DNA of 64,000 nucleotides from Hirsutella rhossiliensis (taxonomy: Eukaryota > Ascomycota > Sordariomycetes > Hypocreales > Ophiocordycipitaceae). Location of the stretch: the NCBI RefSeq assembly GCF_020360975.1, contig NW_025408671.1, positions 3,224,001-3,288,000 of the forward strand, read 5' to 3'. The notes under the pieces were generated by a model that was not told where the DNA came from, ran no database searches, and saw only the letters and a list, made by a program, of their open reading frames with translations. Positions 25,204 to 37,182 of this stretch are shown piece by piece. The translations under genes and the position numbers were made by a program. The first letter of the stretch is position 1. Each line of letters opens with the position of its first letter.

Positions 25204-27419
25204 GGAGCAAAGGGTGAGGAGACGACATGCCGCCTGGCCGGGCTTGGTTGAAACGAACAATCAGGGGCAGCGCTTTCAGTTGGGCGGGCCTCTTGGTCAT
25301 TGATTCTTTTGGCTAGGTGTAGTGGCATCAGATACCCCTACGAGAAAGAGAGCACTGATAATCCTAATGGGGAGACGACTTTACGAGAAGGGACCGCATT
25401 GCATGGTTATGGAGGAGCTATCATTGTTAGCGCTGCGAGAATAGGAGAAGAGGAGTGAATGCTCCGTCTGCTGGCTTGGAGAGAAGGCATGTCAGTGAGC
25501 GAGTGGTCAGCTGCCTGCGCCACAGCTTGTCTCGTGAAGGCGGCGCACGCATGCATGGAAGCAGCTTTGGGCCAGTCGAGTCGAGTCCCGCCCCCCCCAG
25601 ATGCATACTGTGCATGCATGCGGTTCAATCCCGAGATGCGATGGCTGCCGTCGACCCATGACCTTTCTCTCCCTCTCTTGTCCGGCCCGCGCCGTCCGGT
25701 CCAGACCCCGTCGCCCTTTGATGGGATGCATTCCAGAGACGTGGGGGGTGTGAATGGGGTGAATGGGGGGTGTGAAAGGGGCGCGAGACAAGACCCTTTG
25801 GGCTACCGGTTTGGCTTTTGCATCCCGAAGACCCCGAGAGACAGCTCTACCGGTACTATCACTCTAGCGCACGCAAGGTTGGATGGAAAAGATGGGCTTT
25901 GGGCGTATGTACGCATTGCTGGGCGCAAACTCGTACTTGGTAATTGTGTGTTTCCCTTGCTTTTTCCCTCGTGGCCAAAAGATGAGACGGCCGAGTTTCG
26001 TCTTGCGGGCAAATGCATAAGCGATATCTCCGGGAGAAGAAAAAAAACGGCGGCAAAAGCATCGGATATAAGGGCGTGTAGTGCATGAGCTCTGTGCCTG
26101 CATCCAAAACCGCCTCAAAACGGCCGTTCGAGTGGTACATACAGCATGGCTGATGCAGTGTGAGGCACGCGCCGTTGCCGCCACGAGCGAGCGAGCGTTG
26201 GGGCAAAGGAAGCAAATCCAGGCCATCGGAGAGACAGAGTCAAAAAGGTGGCGGGCTTGCCGAGACAAGAGGGCGCCGTTGCATGGCGACTGGAAGAATC
26301 CGAACGGTGGCGCCCCCTTTCCTATCGGGACTCTTTTCTCGGGGAGAGAGAAAAAGAGAGAGAGGCAGAGCCGCGTCTGTTTGGCCGTTGCATCGGGCCA
26401 ACGTGCCAGGCGGCTTGGTGTGGAGATGGGTGATGGGTGGTGGGTGGGCGACCACTGTAGCCAACGTAGCCACTGTAGCCACTGTAGCTGGGGAGCAGTT
26501 GTTTCCCCGCGTCCGACTACAGTACCGCCAACGCTTATGTAACCTAGTACTTGCCGGTCTCTTGCAGCGCATACCTACTGTACCTACCTACCTACCTAGG
26601 TATTATTGATTCTCTACTGTACCGATTGACGTTGGAGTCCACCTCGTACAGTGCCTATACAGTCCACGCGCGTCGACGTTCAAAGCTGAACCTCGTTCGG
26701 ACAACGCGTCATGTGCGGAAACCCTTGTTCATCTTGCAAAGAGAGCCCCCGGCACCGCAAGGGTCCATGGCCCGGAAAAAGGGGCCTGGCGACGCAGGTA
26801 CGGAGCATGCAAAGTACGTACATGAAGGTACCTGGGGCACCTACCACCTCAGCCAGGGCCTCGGGCCTCGGGCCTCGCTCAGTGTTGCGGCACTTTCTCA
26901 CTCTGCTGTCCGGCCTACCAGCAGATTTCACAATGGCCTTTTCCTTCGGCAGGGAGAGGCGGAAGCTTGTTAGCAAGAGGGGCAGCATTCATCCAATGGT
27001 GCACATCCTCGGCGTCTTGGCATGGCCGGCGCCTGCATGCAAGAGCAATGGATGTACAGTAAATACTCATTTGCTCTACAGTAGACCAGTGAGAGAACAT
27101 GGGCTGATTGGCGCAGAAAACGAGAGGCAGAAAACGAGAGGCCGAAAACGAGAGGCCGACGCCAAAGGGACGAATCAGGTCAGCGGCGAGCGGTGACGTT
27201 GGCGGCTGGTCCCCTCCCCGCTCCCCCACAGTGGGAGAATAAATGAGAGTCGTGGGCAAAGTATGTACATCCAGCGGCGAGGCAAGTTGCCGTTGGTGCT
27301 GCTGCCCGTGGGACAATGGATGGATGCAGATCGGGACATCGTCGACGGCTTCTTCTTCTCGAAGCCGTTCAAGTGTACAGTACATACAGTAGACGCAAGA
27401 CTCGGGCTGATCTGTACTT

Positions 27420-27508
27420 CAACCTACTACCTAGGTAATGAAGTAGGTAGGTACCTACCTAGGTAGGTAGGCACCTAACCAATACATACCTAGGTACCTA
27501 GGTATTAT
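27420..27508. repeat. TACCTAGGTA-type palindromic motif cluster
   Basis: Overlapping CCTAGG, TAGGTA and GGTACC palindromes occur repeatedly (for example GTACCTACCTAGGTAGGTAG). Similar clusters are at 13178-13212, 26575-26602, 46720-46832 and 47110-47142. Confidence 0.8.
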
Positions 27509-28154
27509 CCGTTACACCTCAAAGTACAAACGCAGGCCACACCAAGCCAGATCAGGCAGTTGTGCAAGATTAGGCCAGACTCGAGAAGCAGTCCTCGCCA
27601 CGACAAGTGGGGAGAGAGGCAGAAGCATTAAAAGGTTCGAAATTGCCCGCCATGTCGGCCGCGTACGCATTTGGCCTCTTTGCCCAGCTCGCCTCGGACG
27701 CTGTTGTCGCCCTCCCGCAGCCACCTCAGCCGTGACTGGCCTGCCTGCCTCTCAGCAGTTCACGCAACCAAACCGTCGAAACCGCACCTCCGTCGGCCAT
27801 GGCCTGAAGTAGAAAGGGCCGCAGATGGAAGCCAAAAATGAAATATGGGCATCCACGGCACAGTGTGCACGGCGACGTAGGTGCGAGTCAAGGGGACGGG
27901 GCATCGAAGTTTGTCGTGTTAGTGTAAAGCAAAAGAGTCAAATCCCATGAGGGCTTATCCCTCAGCCTATATGCCGATGGACTGATTATACCCATGAGTA
28001 GATCTTTCAGAGGCTGGATCCCCATGCAAAGGGCGATGCCAAGGCTCTAGAATCAATGTGCGCCTGGCGATTAGCCAGCCGTAACTTAGGCGGACCCAAT
28101 AATCGAAAACGAGGCACTTTTATCCTCCACCGGCAGGCAATGGGACGGAACAGT

Positions 28155-28211
28155 CCGTAAGGTGTACCGTAGCCGTAAGGTGTAGCCGTAAGGTGCAGCC
28201 CTAAGGTGTAG
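28155..28211. repeat. 13-bp degenerate tandem repeat
   Basis: Unit CCGTAAGGTGTAG: one copy at 28155 and three adjacent copies at 28173, 28186 and 28199, with one substitution in each of the last two. Confidence 0.85.
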
Positions 28212-29818
28212 CCAGCATACCTACGTACCTGCCCGGGGGACGTGCCGCTCGTCGTGTCGAGGTCGATTGGCTGGTTGGCCGGATGGTTGGTGCCGCGAGG
28301 CCATGTGACGGGCTAGTCCAGCGGCAGAAGCAGCCCAGCCCATTAAGCAGTTGGGGCGCGCCCCCTTTTATTGCTCGTCTGTCGATGCTTGTTTGCTCGA
28401 TGCGGTATGCACATACAGTACGAATACGACGTCTGGTCCAGGGAACATCTTCCACCGCGAGCCCCGCTACAGAGAAGTTCCAGCGATCCCCTTCCCCCCT
28501 CCCGCCTCCCTCTTTCCCTTTCTCGAGGTTGTGCGCACACGTCGACACGGTCGCGAGCATGACACGCCCATGGGAGCCCCGATCGATCAATTCAAAGTCC
28601 GGTTCGTATTGGCGCTAGTGTCGTCACAGGCCCAGCGCGGGGCTCCACGGCACGGGCGCCTGACTTGGCAGCTTGGCTACGGTCCAGAGCGCCCGCGTCT
28701 CCTTTTTTTTCTTCCTTTTTTCCCTTTCGTTGAAGGCGTTTGTTCCCTCCATCTCTCCACTCCCCCTTCCATGTAGAATCTCGCTCGCCTCGTCTTCCGG
28801 CCGAGGGGAACGGGAAGAGAGGGCGAGGGGCGTGAACAAGGGGGGAGGCTTGTCGGTCCTGTAGATCAGCAGGCTGTCCGTCTCCCGCTGCAGTTGTACA
28901 AAATTTAATAGACCAACGAGTGTCGTGCTTCGGTTTCTTAGCAAGTCGTCCTCTTAGGACCTCATGGACCTCATACTACGGATACACAAGGCTTCAAGTC
29001 TTCTTCTTCTCCTCCTCCTTCATTCGTCATGCCGCCCTCTGTTACTTTCTCTTCATTTCCTTTTTCTTCTCTGCCTCATCAGCCATGAATCAAGCCGATA
29101 CCTACTAGTAATTAGTCGTCGTCGTCGGTGCGCTGTGGCCGACTGGACTGGGGTACAAGAGGAGCGTGGCGGAGTGGTGCAGATTGGGGTAGGCTGGTAC
29201 TTGTCTGCTCCCGACAAGGTACATGCGTCTCTACCAAGACGCACAGGCACCGAGGTACCTGCCTCGGCCCCAGAGGTACCTGCTGGGCACCAACCCGCAA
29301 GCCAGACAGCGCTGAGTGGTAAACCAACGGCGCTTCTCCTCCCGGCCAGCCCCAAAATCCCCCGCCCCGCTCCCCAGCAGGTCAGTACGGTAAGTAAGTT
29401 ACTACCTGTAGGTACCCTCTCCCCCATCCCAGCGCCCACAGGTACCAGGCAACAGGTTGTAGCGCCCAAAGTCGCACCCTGCCGTCTCCCTCCCTCGACC
29501 ACTTCCGCCTCGAATGGACTACCTCGCTTTTTCGCTTCGTCCCTTTCTCTCCTCCCTCACCCATTCTCTCTCCTCACCCCCCATTCCCAACGCCCCCGTC
29601 TCGCTGCTTGGCTCGAATCGTCGGTGACCGGTCTGTCCAACCCAGGACCAGCCGCGCGATCCATCATCGCCATCAGCCTGCTCTGTGCGCTGGCTCTTCT
29701 GCCGACCCCTGGCCCCTTTGCTGCTGGTCCTCGTGTCTGTCGGCGCGCGCCATCTTCCTTCTACCAAATACAGCCTCAGCTTTTTTACCTCGCCACCTCT
29801 CCCCTTTCCGCCGATCGA

Positions 29819-29851
29819 ATGATGCCGGGCCACCTGCCTGAGCTTCTTTGA
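29819..29851 (+). promoter_or_regulatory. Upstream ORF in the nik-1 leader
   Basis: A ten-codon ORF, MMPGHLPELL then TGA, is the last ATG before the nik-1 start 244 bp downstream. If it lies in the mature leader it could limit initiation at nik-1; a leader intron could remove it. Inferred. Confidence 0.35.
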
Positions 29852-30094
29852 CCTCTGTCCGTCTCGGCTCGATTTTGCATCTCCTCGCCCGCCTCAGCCA
29901 CCCCCGTCCCCACGCGAGGCGCCTGTTCGCGTCCATCGCACGCTCCTCGACTCGACGTTTAATCCGCTCTTCTAGACTGCTCTCGTCCTCTCCCCTCCCC
30001 GCTACCTGTTGACCCTCCTAAAAATCTCAACACGCTCGCCCGCCTATTCCGTCGTTGGACTGCCGGCTTTGCAGTCCCGCCCGTCGTCGGCGAA

Positions 30095-33000
30095 ATGGTC
30101 GATGACGCTGCCCTCGCGGCGGCGGCCGAGGTCGTCGCCTCGCTCGCGGCCGACCAAAAGTCGTCGTCGTCTCTGGCCGTCGGTCTCGGCGCCCCCATTA
30201 AGCTTCCGGGACGCGAAACCCCTGCCAAGAGGAGCCTCGAAATCGAATTGCAAAAGCTCGCCCTCCGTGTCGGCCAGCTCGAGACAAAGGCCTCGGCCTC
30301 GGCCTCGTCCATCTTCCCCGAGACGCCAAACGAGGTTAGCGACTCTCTCTTTGGCGTCGAATCTGGCCCCAACAGACCCGTGGCCTGCAAGCCAAAAGCG
30401 ACCCCCGCCCATCAAGGTAGCTTGGACAGCCCGACCCTTGTGCCTCGCCAGCTGACCAAGGAAGCGCTGGAAGGACTGCGAGACCACGTTGACGACCAGT
30501 CCAAGCTCCTCGACAGTCAACGCAGGGAGCTTGCTGGCGTCAACGCCCAGCTGCTTCAACAAAAGCACTTACAGGAACGTGCCCTCGCGGTCCTTGAGCA
30601 GGAGCGCGTCGCGACGCTCGAGAGGGAATTATGGAAGCACCAAAAGGCAAACGAGGCCTTCCAAAAGGCGCTTCGCGAGATTGGCGAAATCGTCACCGCC
30701 GTCGCTCGCGGCGACTTGACCATGAAGGTTCGCATGAACACGGTCGAGATGGACCCCGAAATCACAACATTCAAGCGCACCATCAACGCCATGATGGACC
30801 AGCTGCAGATCTTCGCCAGCGAGGTTTCGCGGGTCGCTCGTGAAGTCGGCACAGAGGGCTTGCTGGGCGGACAGGCTCGCATCGGCGGCGTTGACGGCAC
30901 ATGGAAGGAGCTGACTGATAACGGTGCCGTCTCCGATTCTCACCTCTTGTCGCAGTACTCACAGCTAACTCTTTGGCCTTTTGCAGTGAACGTTATGGCG
31001 CAAAATCTCACCGACCAAGGTAAGCGCCCCGCGAGAAACCCTGCTATCGTTTCGGGTCGGTCGTCTAACACGATTGGATCCATAGTGCGCGAAATCGCGT
31101 CCGTAACGACAGCCGTCGCCCACGGCGACCTGACCAAGAAAATCGAACGGCCAGCAAGGGGCGAAATCCTCCAGCTCCAGCAAACGATAAACACAATGGT
31201 GGACCAGCTGCGAACGTTTGCCTCCGAGGTGACGCGCGTGGCAAGAGACGTCGGGACAGAGGGCATTCTCGGCGGGCAAGCTGACGTCGGGGGTGTGCAG
31301 GGCATGTGGAATGATTTAACCGTCAACGTAAACGCCATGGCCAATAATCTGACAACCCAGGTGCGCGACATCATCAAGGTCACGACAGCCGTCGCCAAGG
31401 GTGACCTCACCCAAAAGGTCCAGGCCGACTGCAGGGGCGAGATTTTTGAGCTCAAGTCCACCATCAACTCCATGGTCGACCAGCTGCAGCAGTTCGCCCG
31501 CGAGGTCACCAAGATCGCCCGCGAGGTCGGAACCGAGGGCCGTCTTGGCGGCCAAGCCACAGTGCACGACGTCGAGGGCACGTGGAGAGATCTCACCGAG
31601 AATGTCAACGGCATGGCCATGAACCTGACCACGCAAGTGCGAGAGATTGCCAAGGTCACGACCGCGGTGGCCAAGGGCGACCTGACTAAGAAGATTGGCG
31701 TCGAGGTCAAGGGGGAGATTTTGGAACTCAAAAATACAATCAACCAGATGGTGGACCGTCTCGGCACCTTTGCCGTCGAGGTGAGCAAGGTCGCCCGCGA
31801 AGTCGGCACCGAGGGTACCCTGGGCGGCCAGGCTCAAGTCGCCAACGTCGAGGGCAAATGGAAAGACCTGACCGAAAACGTCAACACTATGGCCTCGAAC
31901 CTGACGGTCCAAGTCCGAAGCATTTCCGCAGTCACACAGGCCATCGCCAATGGCGACATGAGCCAAACGATTGATGTTGAAGCCAACGGAGAGATACAAG
32001 TCTTGAAGGAGACCATCAACAACATGGTTGAGCGACTGTCGAGTTTCTGCTACGAGGTGCAGCGCGTGGCAAAGGACGTGGGCGTCGACGGGAAGATGGG
32101 CGCCCAGGCAGACGTCGCCGGTCTCGATGGCCGCTGGAAGGAGATTACGACAGACGTCAACACCATGGCTAGCAATCTGGTACGTGGACCCTGCGCCGGG
32201 CTTGGTTGCGCCACATGCGCAGAGGCCCGGAGGAGCGCTCTGAGGCCATGACACTGATCGCATACAGACGACGCAAGTGCGTGCCTTTTCTGACATAACA
32301 AATCTGGCCACGGATGGCGACTTCACCAAGCTTGTGGACGTCGAGGCGTCTGGCGAAATGGATGAACTCAAACGAAAGATCAACCAGATGATTTCGAACC
32401 TGAGAGACAGCATTCAACGTAACACACAAGCCAGAGAAGCCGCCGAGCTGGCCAACAAGACCAAGTCGGAGTTCCTCGCCAACATGTCGCACGAGATCCG
32501 AACGCCGATGAACGGAATCATCGGCATGACCCAGTTGACTCTAGATACCGACTTGACCCAGTACCAGCGGGAGATGCTCAACATAGTCAATAACCTTGCC
32601 AACAGCCTTCTGACCATTATAGACGACATTTTGGATTTGTCGAAGATTGAGGCCAGGAGGATGGTGATTGAGGAGATCCCGTATACGTTGCGGGGAACCG
32701 TCTTCAACGCCCTCAAGACCTTGGCGGTCAAGGCAAACGAAAAGTTTCTGGATCTGACGTACAAAGTCGACAGCTCCGTCCCCGATCACGTCATTGGCGA
32801 TTCGTTCCGCCTCCGGCAGATCATCCTCAATCTCGTGGGCAACGCCATCAAGTTTACTGAGCATGGCGAGGTCAGCCTGACCATCAAGGAGTGGGCCGAT
32901 CAGGTGGACGTCAAGTTGGGCGAGTATGCCGTCGAGTTTGTCGTCGAGGACACCGGCATTGGCATCGCGCAGGACAAGCTCAATCTCATCTTCGACACCT

Positions 33001-34273
33001 TCCAACAGGCTGACGGCTCCATGACGCGCAAGTTTGGCGGCACGGGCCTGGGCCTCTCAATCTCGAAGCGGCTCGTCAACCTCATGGGCGGTGACCTGTG
33101 GGTGAACAGCGAGGCCGGCAAGGGCAGCCAGTTCCATTTCACCTGCCGCGTCAAGCTTGCCTCGGGCGACACGGAAGCCATCAAGAAGCAAATCCACCCT
33201 TACCAAGGCCATCAGGTGCTCTTCGTGGATAAGGCTCAGTCGAGCTCCGGCACGGAGATTCGGGTGATGCTCGAGCAGATTGGCCTTCAGCCCGTCGTGG
33301 TCGATTCCGAGAAGAGTTCGGCCCTCACCCCGGTCAGTGCGGGCGGCACGCTGCCGTACGATGCCATTCTGGTTGACTCCATCGACACCGCCCGGAGGTT
33401 GAGGGCGGTGGATGACTTCAAGTATCTGCCCATCGTCCTACTGGCACCCGTGGTTCACGTCAGCCTCAAGTCGTGCCTTGACCTGGGTATCACGTCGTAC
33501 ATGACCACGCCGTGCAAGCTTATTGACCTCGGCAATGGCATGATACCTGCCTTGGAAAATAGAGCCACGCCGTCTCTGGCTGATAACACCAAGTCCTTTG
33601 AGATTCTTCTCGCCGAGGACAATACTGTCAACCAACGCCTTGCCGTCAAGATCCTGGAAAAGTATCACCACGTCGTGACGGTGGTGAGCAACGGTTGGGA
33701 GGCCGTCGAGGCCGTCAAGGAGAAGAAGTTTGACGTGATTCTCATGGACGTCCAAATGCCCATTATGGTAAGCACGACCGCTCGCTGCCCTTCCGGGCCT
33801 GACCTGCAGCAATACTGACGCTTTGGCAGGGAGGATTCGAAGCCACCGGCAAGATTCGAGAGTACGAACGGAGTATGGGTACGCACAGGACCCCCATCAT
33901 CGCCCTGACCGCCCACGCCATGATGGGTGACCGTGAGAAGTGCATACAAGCGCAAATGGATGAGTATCTGTCCAAACCTCTGCAGCAGAATCACCTCATA
34001 CAGACAATTCTGAAGTGCGCCACCCTGGGCGGCCCGCTCCTCGAGAAGAACCGCGAGCGAGAGCTAGCGATCCAGGCAGATGCCAAGGCATCCAGCCACA
34101 ACCAAAGCGGCCAGGGGCTCCTGCGACCGGCGCTCGAGGGCCGGTCGTTCACCACCCGAGAACCCTTGACTGGCACAGGCCTGGCCAGCCCTGCCCTCGT
34201 GGCGGCAGATCAGGAGGATCCTTGGGCAAGAGCACGTCGCGATCTTTCTGACATGCGGAGCATCTCTAGCTAA
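30095..34273 (+). CDS. nik-1: Group III HAMP-repeat hybrid histidine kinase (Nik-1/Os-1)
   Basis: Cytosolic osmosensor that feeds the HOG MAP-kinase pathway through Ypd1; the family is the target pathway of dicarboximide and phenylpyrrole fungicides. Exons 30095-30923, 30987-31019 (33 nt), 31086-32179, 32268-33767 and 33830-34273; introns 63, 66, 88 and 62 bp. Product 1299 aa, the usual length. After a coiled N-terminus come tandem HAMP repeats (about 190-700), recognisable by recurring GDLT(K/Q)K, EI..L..TIN.MVDQL and VGTEG.LGGQA segments. Then H727 ([18 protein letters not shown]), an ATPase with NAIKFT, DTGIGI and GGTGLGLSI, and a C-terminal receiver ([12 protein letters not shown]; phospho-acceptor D1146 in [10 protein letters not shown]; the SKP lysine). 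No membrane segment. Nothing is missing. Confidence 0.98.
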
Positions 34274-35723
34274 CTCAGGTCTCGGGCGCTCTCAGTTCCT
34301 ACTGAGATCGCATAGCAGCTAGTCGAGGCGCGCGCACACTGTCTGTGCTGCGGGCGCCTCATGGCAAGCCTGCTCTACGTCTTGCGAGAAGGAGCGCCGG
34401 CCGAGACTCGCTGACGTGTGCGTGCAAGGCTTTGTTCGGAGCTTTTTGACTCCATCCCCACCGCCGTTCGAGCAGCAGGCTACGGTTTTAATGTCTTGAC
34501 GCGCCCCGTGTGCACCTTTTCGATGACTTGGCTGGCTACGCCTCTATTCTTCCCGCGCTCTCCGCAGCGGGCGCGGGCAAGTTTGCCACGGTCCCCCTTC
34601 TATTTTATCCTCGCTCAAACCGCACAGTCGAACTTGGTCATGCGCATGCCGTGGCAACCGCGTCAGCGGACCAGCTTGTTGCTTGCCCCTTTTTACGGCG
34701 ACATAGAACGCTCTGCATTATACTCTCTTCAAGGCACGAGGGGAGAACGTCGTTAATGTCACATCATGGTGCTATCATGCCTTCGCCTAGTTGTATTTTA
34801 CATAATGGGTGTTTTGGGAATCGGGTCCGAGCGGTGTGTCTTTATTTTTCTTTTCAACTCTTATGTTTCTTGTTCTTGTTCTTATCGACAACTTCTGCGT
34901 TGAGCAAGAATCCTTTTCCTCCGGCTCTTCATCCCTCCGGGCACGGAAGGGTCAGCGATGGGGGGAAGAGCATTGCGACGGGGGGAAGGACATTGCGATG
35001 CGCGTTGCATCTTGAAACCGCCAGGATATGAGGGTCCGTCCGCCTTTGGGCCTTAGTCGTTCGATTCTATCTGCTGCAGCTGCTGCGGCTTTTGGTGGCT
35101 ACCCAGGGGGCACGGGTGAGGCGGCACGGCGAAAGATGGGATTTTTTGCAAGCTGTCTCCGACTGCATCCGGCCCGGTTTGGCTTACTTTTTTGTCACGA
35201 GGATCAAGGCAGATTTCCAAGCGGGAGACGAGATGAACGTGGACTGATGCTGCAATGAGGAAACCGTGTATAGCGATTTCAGTAACTTTAAAAAAAAAAG
35301 GGAGAGACGCTAGCCCTCCTCTATCCTTTTCATGTCCCCATCCTCGAACCATCCCAGCTTAGATCATGTCATTGTCACACCTCGTGAAGGGCGTCCTGCG
35401 GGGTGTTGACGACGGCTACGTGACTTCTGTGAAAACATGTGGGTTCTGCCCGACGTTGAGTTCGGAGAGTTGCCGGCTTGTTTGAAACAGAAGAAACAGG
35501 GCCGTCGAAGCACCGGCGCTAGGTGTGCGTGAATTCTTGAGCAGCAAATATGTATGTCTGTGGTAATGTATGGGATGTGACTGTACCATGACCGTTCCGG
35601 CGCCGAGCAAATCAGTGACTTTCGAAAGGACTTTTATACATACATCTCCGTCTATGTCTTTTTTGGGGTGTCTTTTCTGTGCCTTTCGTCGTCTCTCAAG
35701 GAGACTGAGGTTGTGAGCCTGGT
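34274..35723. other. Intergenic after nik-1
   Basis: 1.4 kb between the nik-1 stop and the 3' end of the small minus-strand gene. T-rich stretches and an A-run (35290) fit 3' flanks. No gene is visible. Confidence 0.6.
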
Positions 35724-36482
35724 CTAGGTCTGCTTCTCACCATCGCCAGAGCCAGACGCCTTCTGAGCGGCACCGGCAGCCTCGTCGGCGCGGTCGTCGT
35801 CGCTGGCAACAGAGCTCTCGGTGGCAGCCGAAGCGACGGCAGTGGTGGGGGAGGCCGCCGAGGAGAGCTTGTCCTTGGGGGCGGCGTCGGCAGCAGGCTG
35901 CTTGTCGTCGAGGGCGTCGAGCAGGGCGTCGAGCTTGGAGTGGAGGCGGTCCAGGTCAGCCTCGATGGCGGCGGCGGTTTGATCGCCTCTGCGCGCCGAA
36001 GGAGATGCGGCCGCGTTAGCAGGGGGAACTCGGGGGGGGAGGAGTAGAGGGCGAGCTGATACCTAGCCAGATCGCGGTAGGCCTATGGTTGGACGGCGGC
36101 GCGGACAAGGTGCGGAAGTGCGCGCCAGCCCCGGTGGTTAGCTTGAACGGGGGTTTTTGCCCATGCGGGTTTACTGAAAAGGGGGGGGGGGGGTGGAGAT
36201 AGGCTGTGGAGTGGGCTGATGGGCTGCGTGGGAATGAATATCCGCACCGGCGATTGTGGGGTGAGGAGGAAGGGAAAGAAAGGATTGAGGCTGAATGGGA
36301 CAAGAAACGTGATAACAAGTAGTCGGGGGGGTCGAGGCCGGGCCCAAAGCTTATAGGGGAATGGAGAGATAGGGGAGCAGGGCCGAAAAAGGAAACCAAG
36401 GTCGCCGACGAACCTGAGCCATGTCCGTGGCCTCGCCCTCCTGGTCCTTCCAGTTCTTGACGTCGTCCTCGGTGGGCGCCAT
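35724..36482 (-). CDS. Small conserved-looking protein of unknown function
   Basis: Model of 117 aa from exons 36414-36482, 36063-36082 (20 nt) and 35724-35988. Introns are 331 bp (GTTCGT donor, CATAG acceptor, GCTAAC branch-like site) and 74 bp. The joins give MAPTEDDVKNWKDQEGEATD, then MAQAYRDLARGDQTAAAIEA, then DLDRLHSKLDALLDALDD, a single amphipathic helical pair. The remaining 60 residues are Ala/Ser/Asp-rich and look disordered. There is no signal peptide or membrane segment. The micro-exon join is supported by helix continuity (AYRDLARGDQTAAAIE). I do not recognise the family with confidence. The large first intron contains a 14-base G-run near 36180. It could be a coiled-coil adaptor; that is only a guess. 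Confidence 0.72.
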
Positions 36483-37182
36483 GCTTGCCGGCGAGGATTT
36501 GCTTTGCTCGGGTGGTGGGCGTTGGGGGTGAGGCGAAGGGAGAGTCTTGGGGGGGGGGGATAGGAGATGAGAAAGTGTGCGCGTGGTCGGTTGGTGGTGA
36601 AGGGGCAGCCGTGGGCAACGCAGGGCGGTGGCTATCGCAGGTGGAAAAGGGCTTGCTTTGAATTTTCGGGCGACGGTTTGTTTAGAGTTAGAGTTGGAAC
36701 CGGTGGTGCGCCCTCGAAGTCGTCGTCGTGAAGGAGGTGTGTGGTCTTGGGTCAGCGAGTCAACAGCTCCCGGCTGCGCGGCGGCTGCGCAGGGGCCCTC
36801 ACGTGACGTGAGCTGCCCTCTGTCGTGGCAGCATCACGACGACGGCGGATATGGAGAGGGAGAGGGCGCGTGGATGGCCGGCACTGCAGTTGTTCGCTGT
36901 CGCCCTCGCCGGGTTACAGACCGGCCGCCACACACACCTCCCACATGGCCGGCCCCCCTTGACTCTGTCCTCGCATGACATGGCCTCCGTAACCTTTCTG
37001 GCCGTGACGCTTTTCCTCCACCGCCAAACCAGCCCAGAAAGCATGTCCGACATTGCGCCAGCCAGCCGCGCTGCTGTGCCCATCTATATCCAAGGGCACC
37101 CGCCCCCGTCCTCATCGGCTCCCGCGATGCCCAGCACGCGCCTGTCCGGGCCAAACAAAGACGCGCAGCCGACGCCGTGACC
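36483..37182. other. Divergent promoter region
   Basis: Lies between two divergently transcribed small genes. A CACGTG palindrome (36800-36805) within CTCACGTGACGTGAG is the clearest element. Overlapping ORFs here have no recognisable content. Confidence 0.5.

Larger units (their letters stand above)
25204..30094. other. Gene-poor interval upstream of nik-1
   Basis: About 4.9 kb without a supportable gene. ORFs up to 295 codons exist (for example plus 28964-29851) but are low-complexity and overlap in several frames. The interval holds TACCTAGGTA-type motif clusters (26570-26605, 27420-27510), the short repeat at 28155-28211, and from about 29460 a strongly pyrimidine-rich stretch that is probably the long nik-1 leader. 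Confidence 0.55.

Noticed and set aside
25610..25645. tRNA-like B box (GGTTCAATCCC)
   Set aside because: No A box, acceptor stem or anticodon arm could be folded around it.
28964..29851. 295-codon plus-strand ORF upstream of nik-1
   Set aside because: Low-complexity Leu/Ser/Pro sequence in a CT-rich region; more likely leader and promoter DNA.
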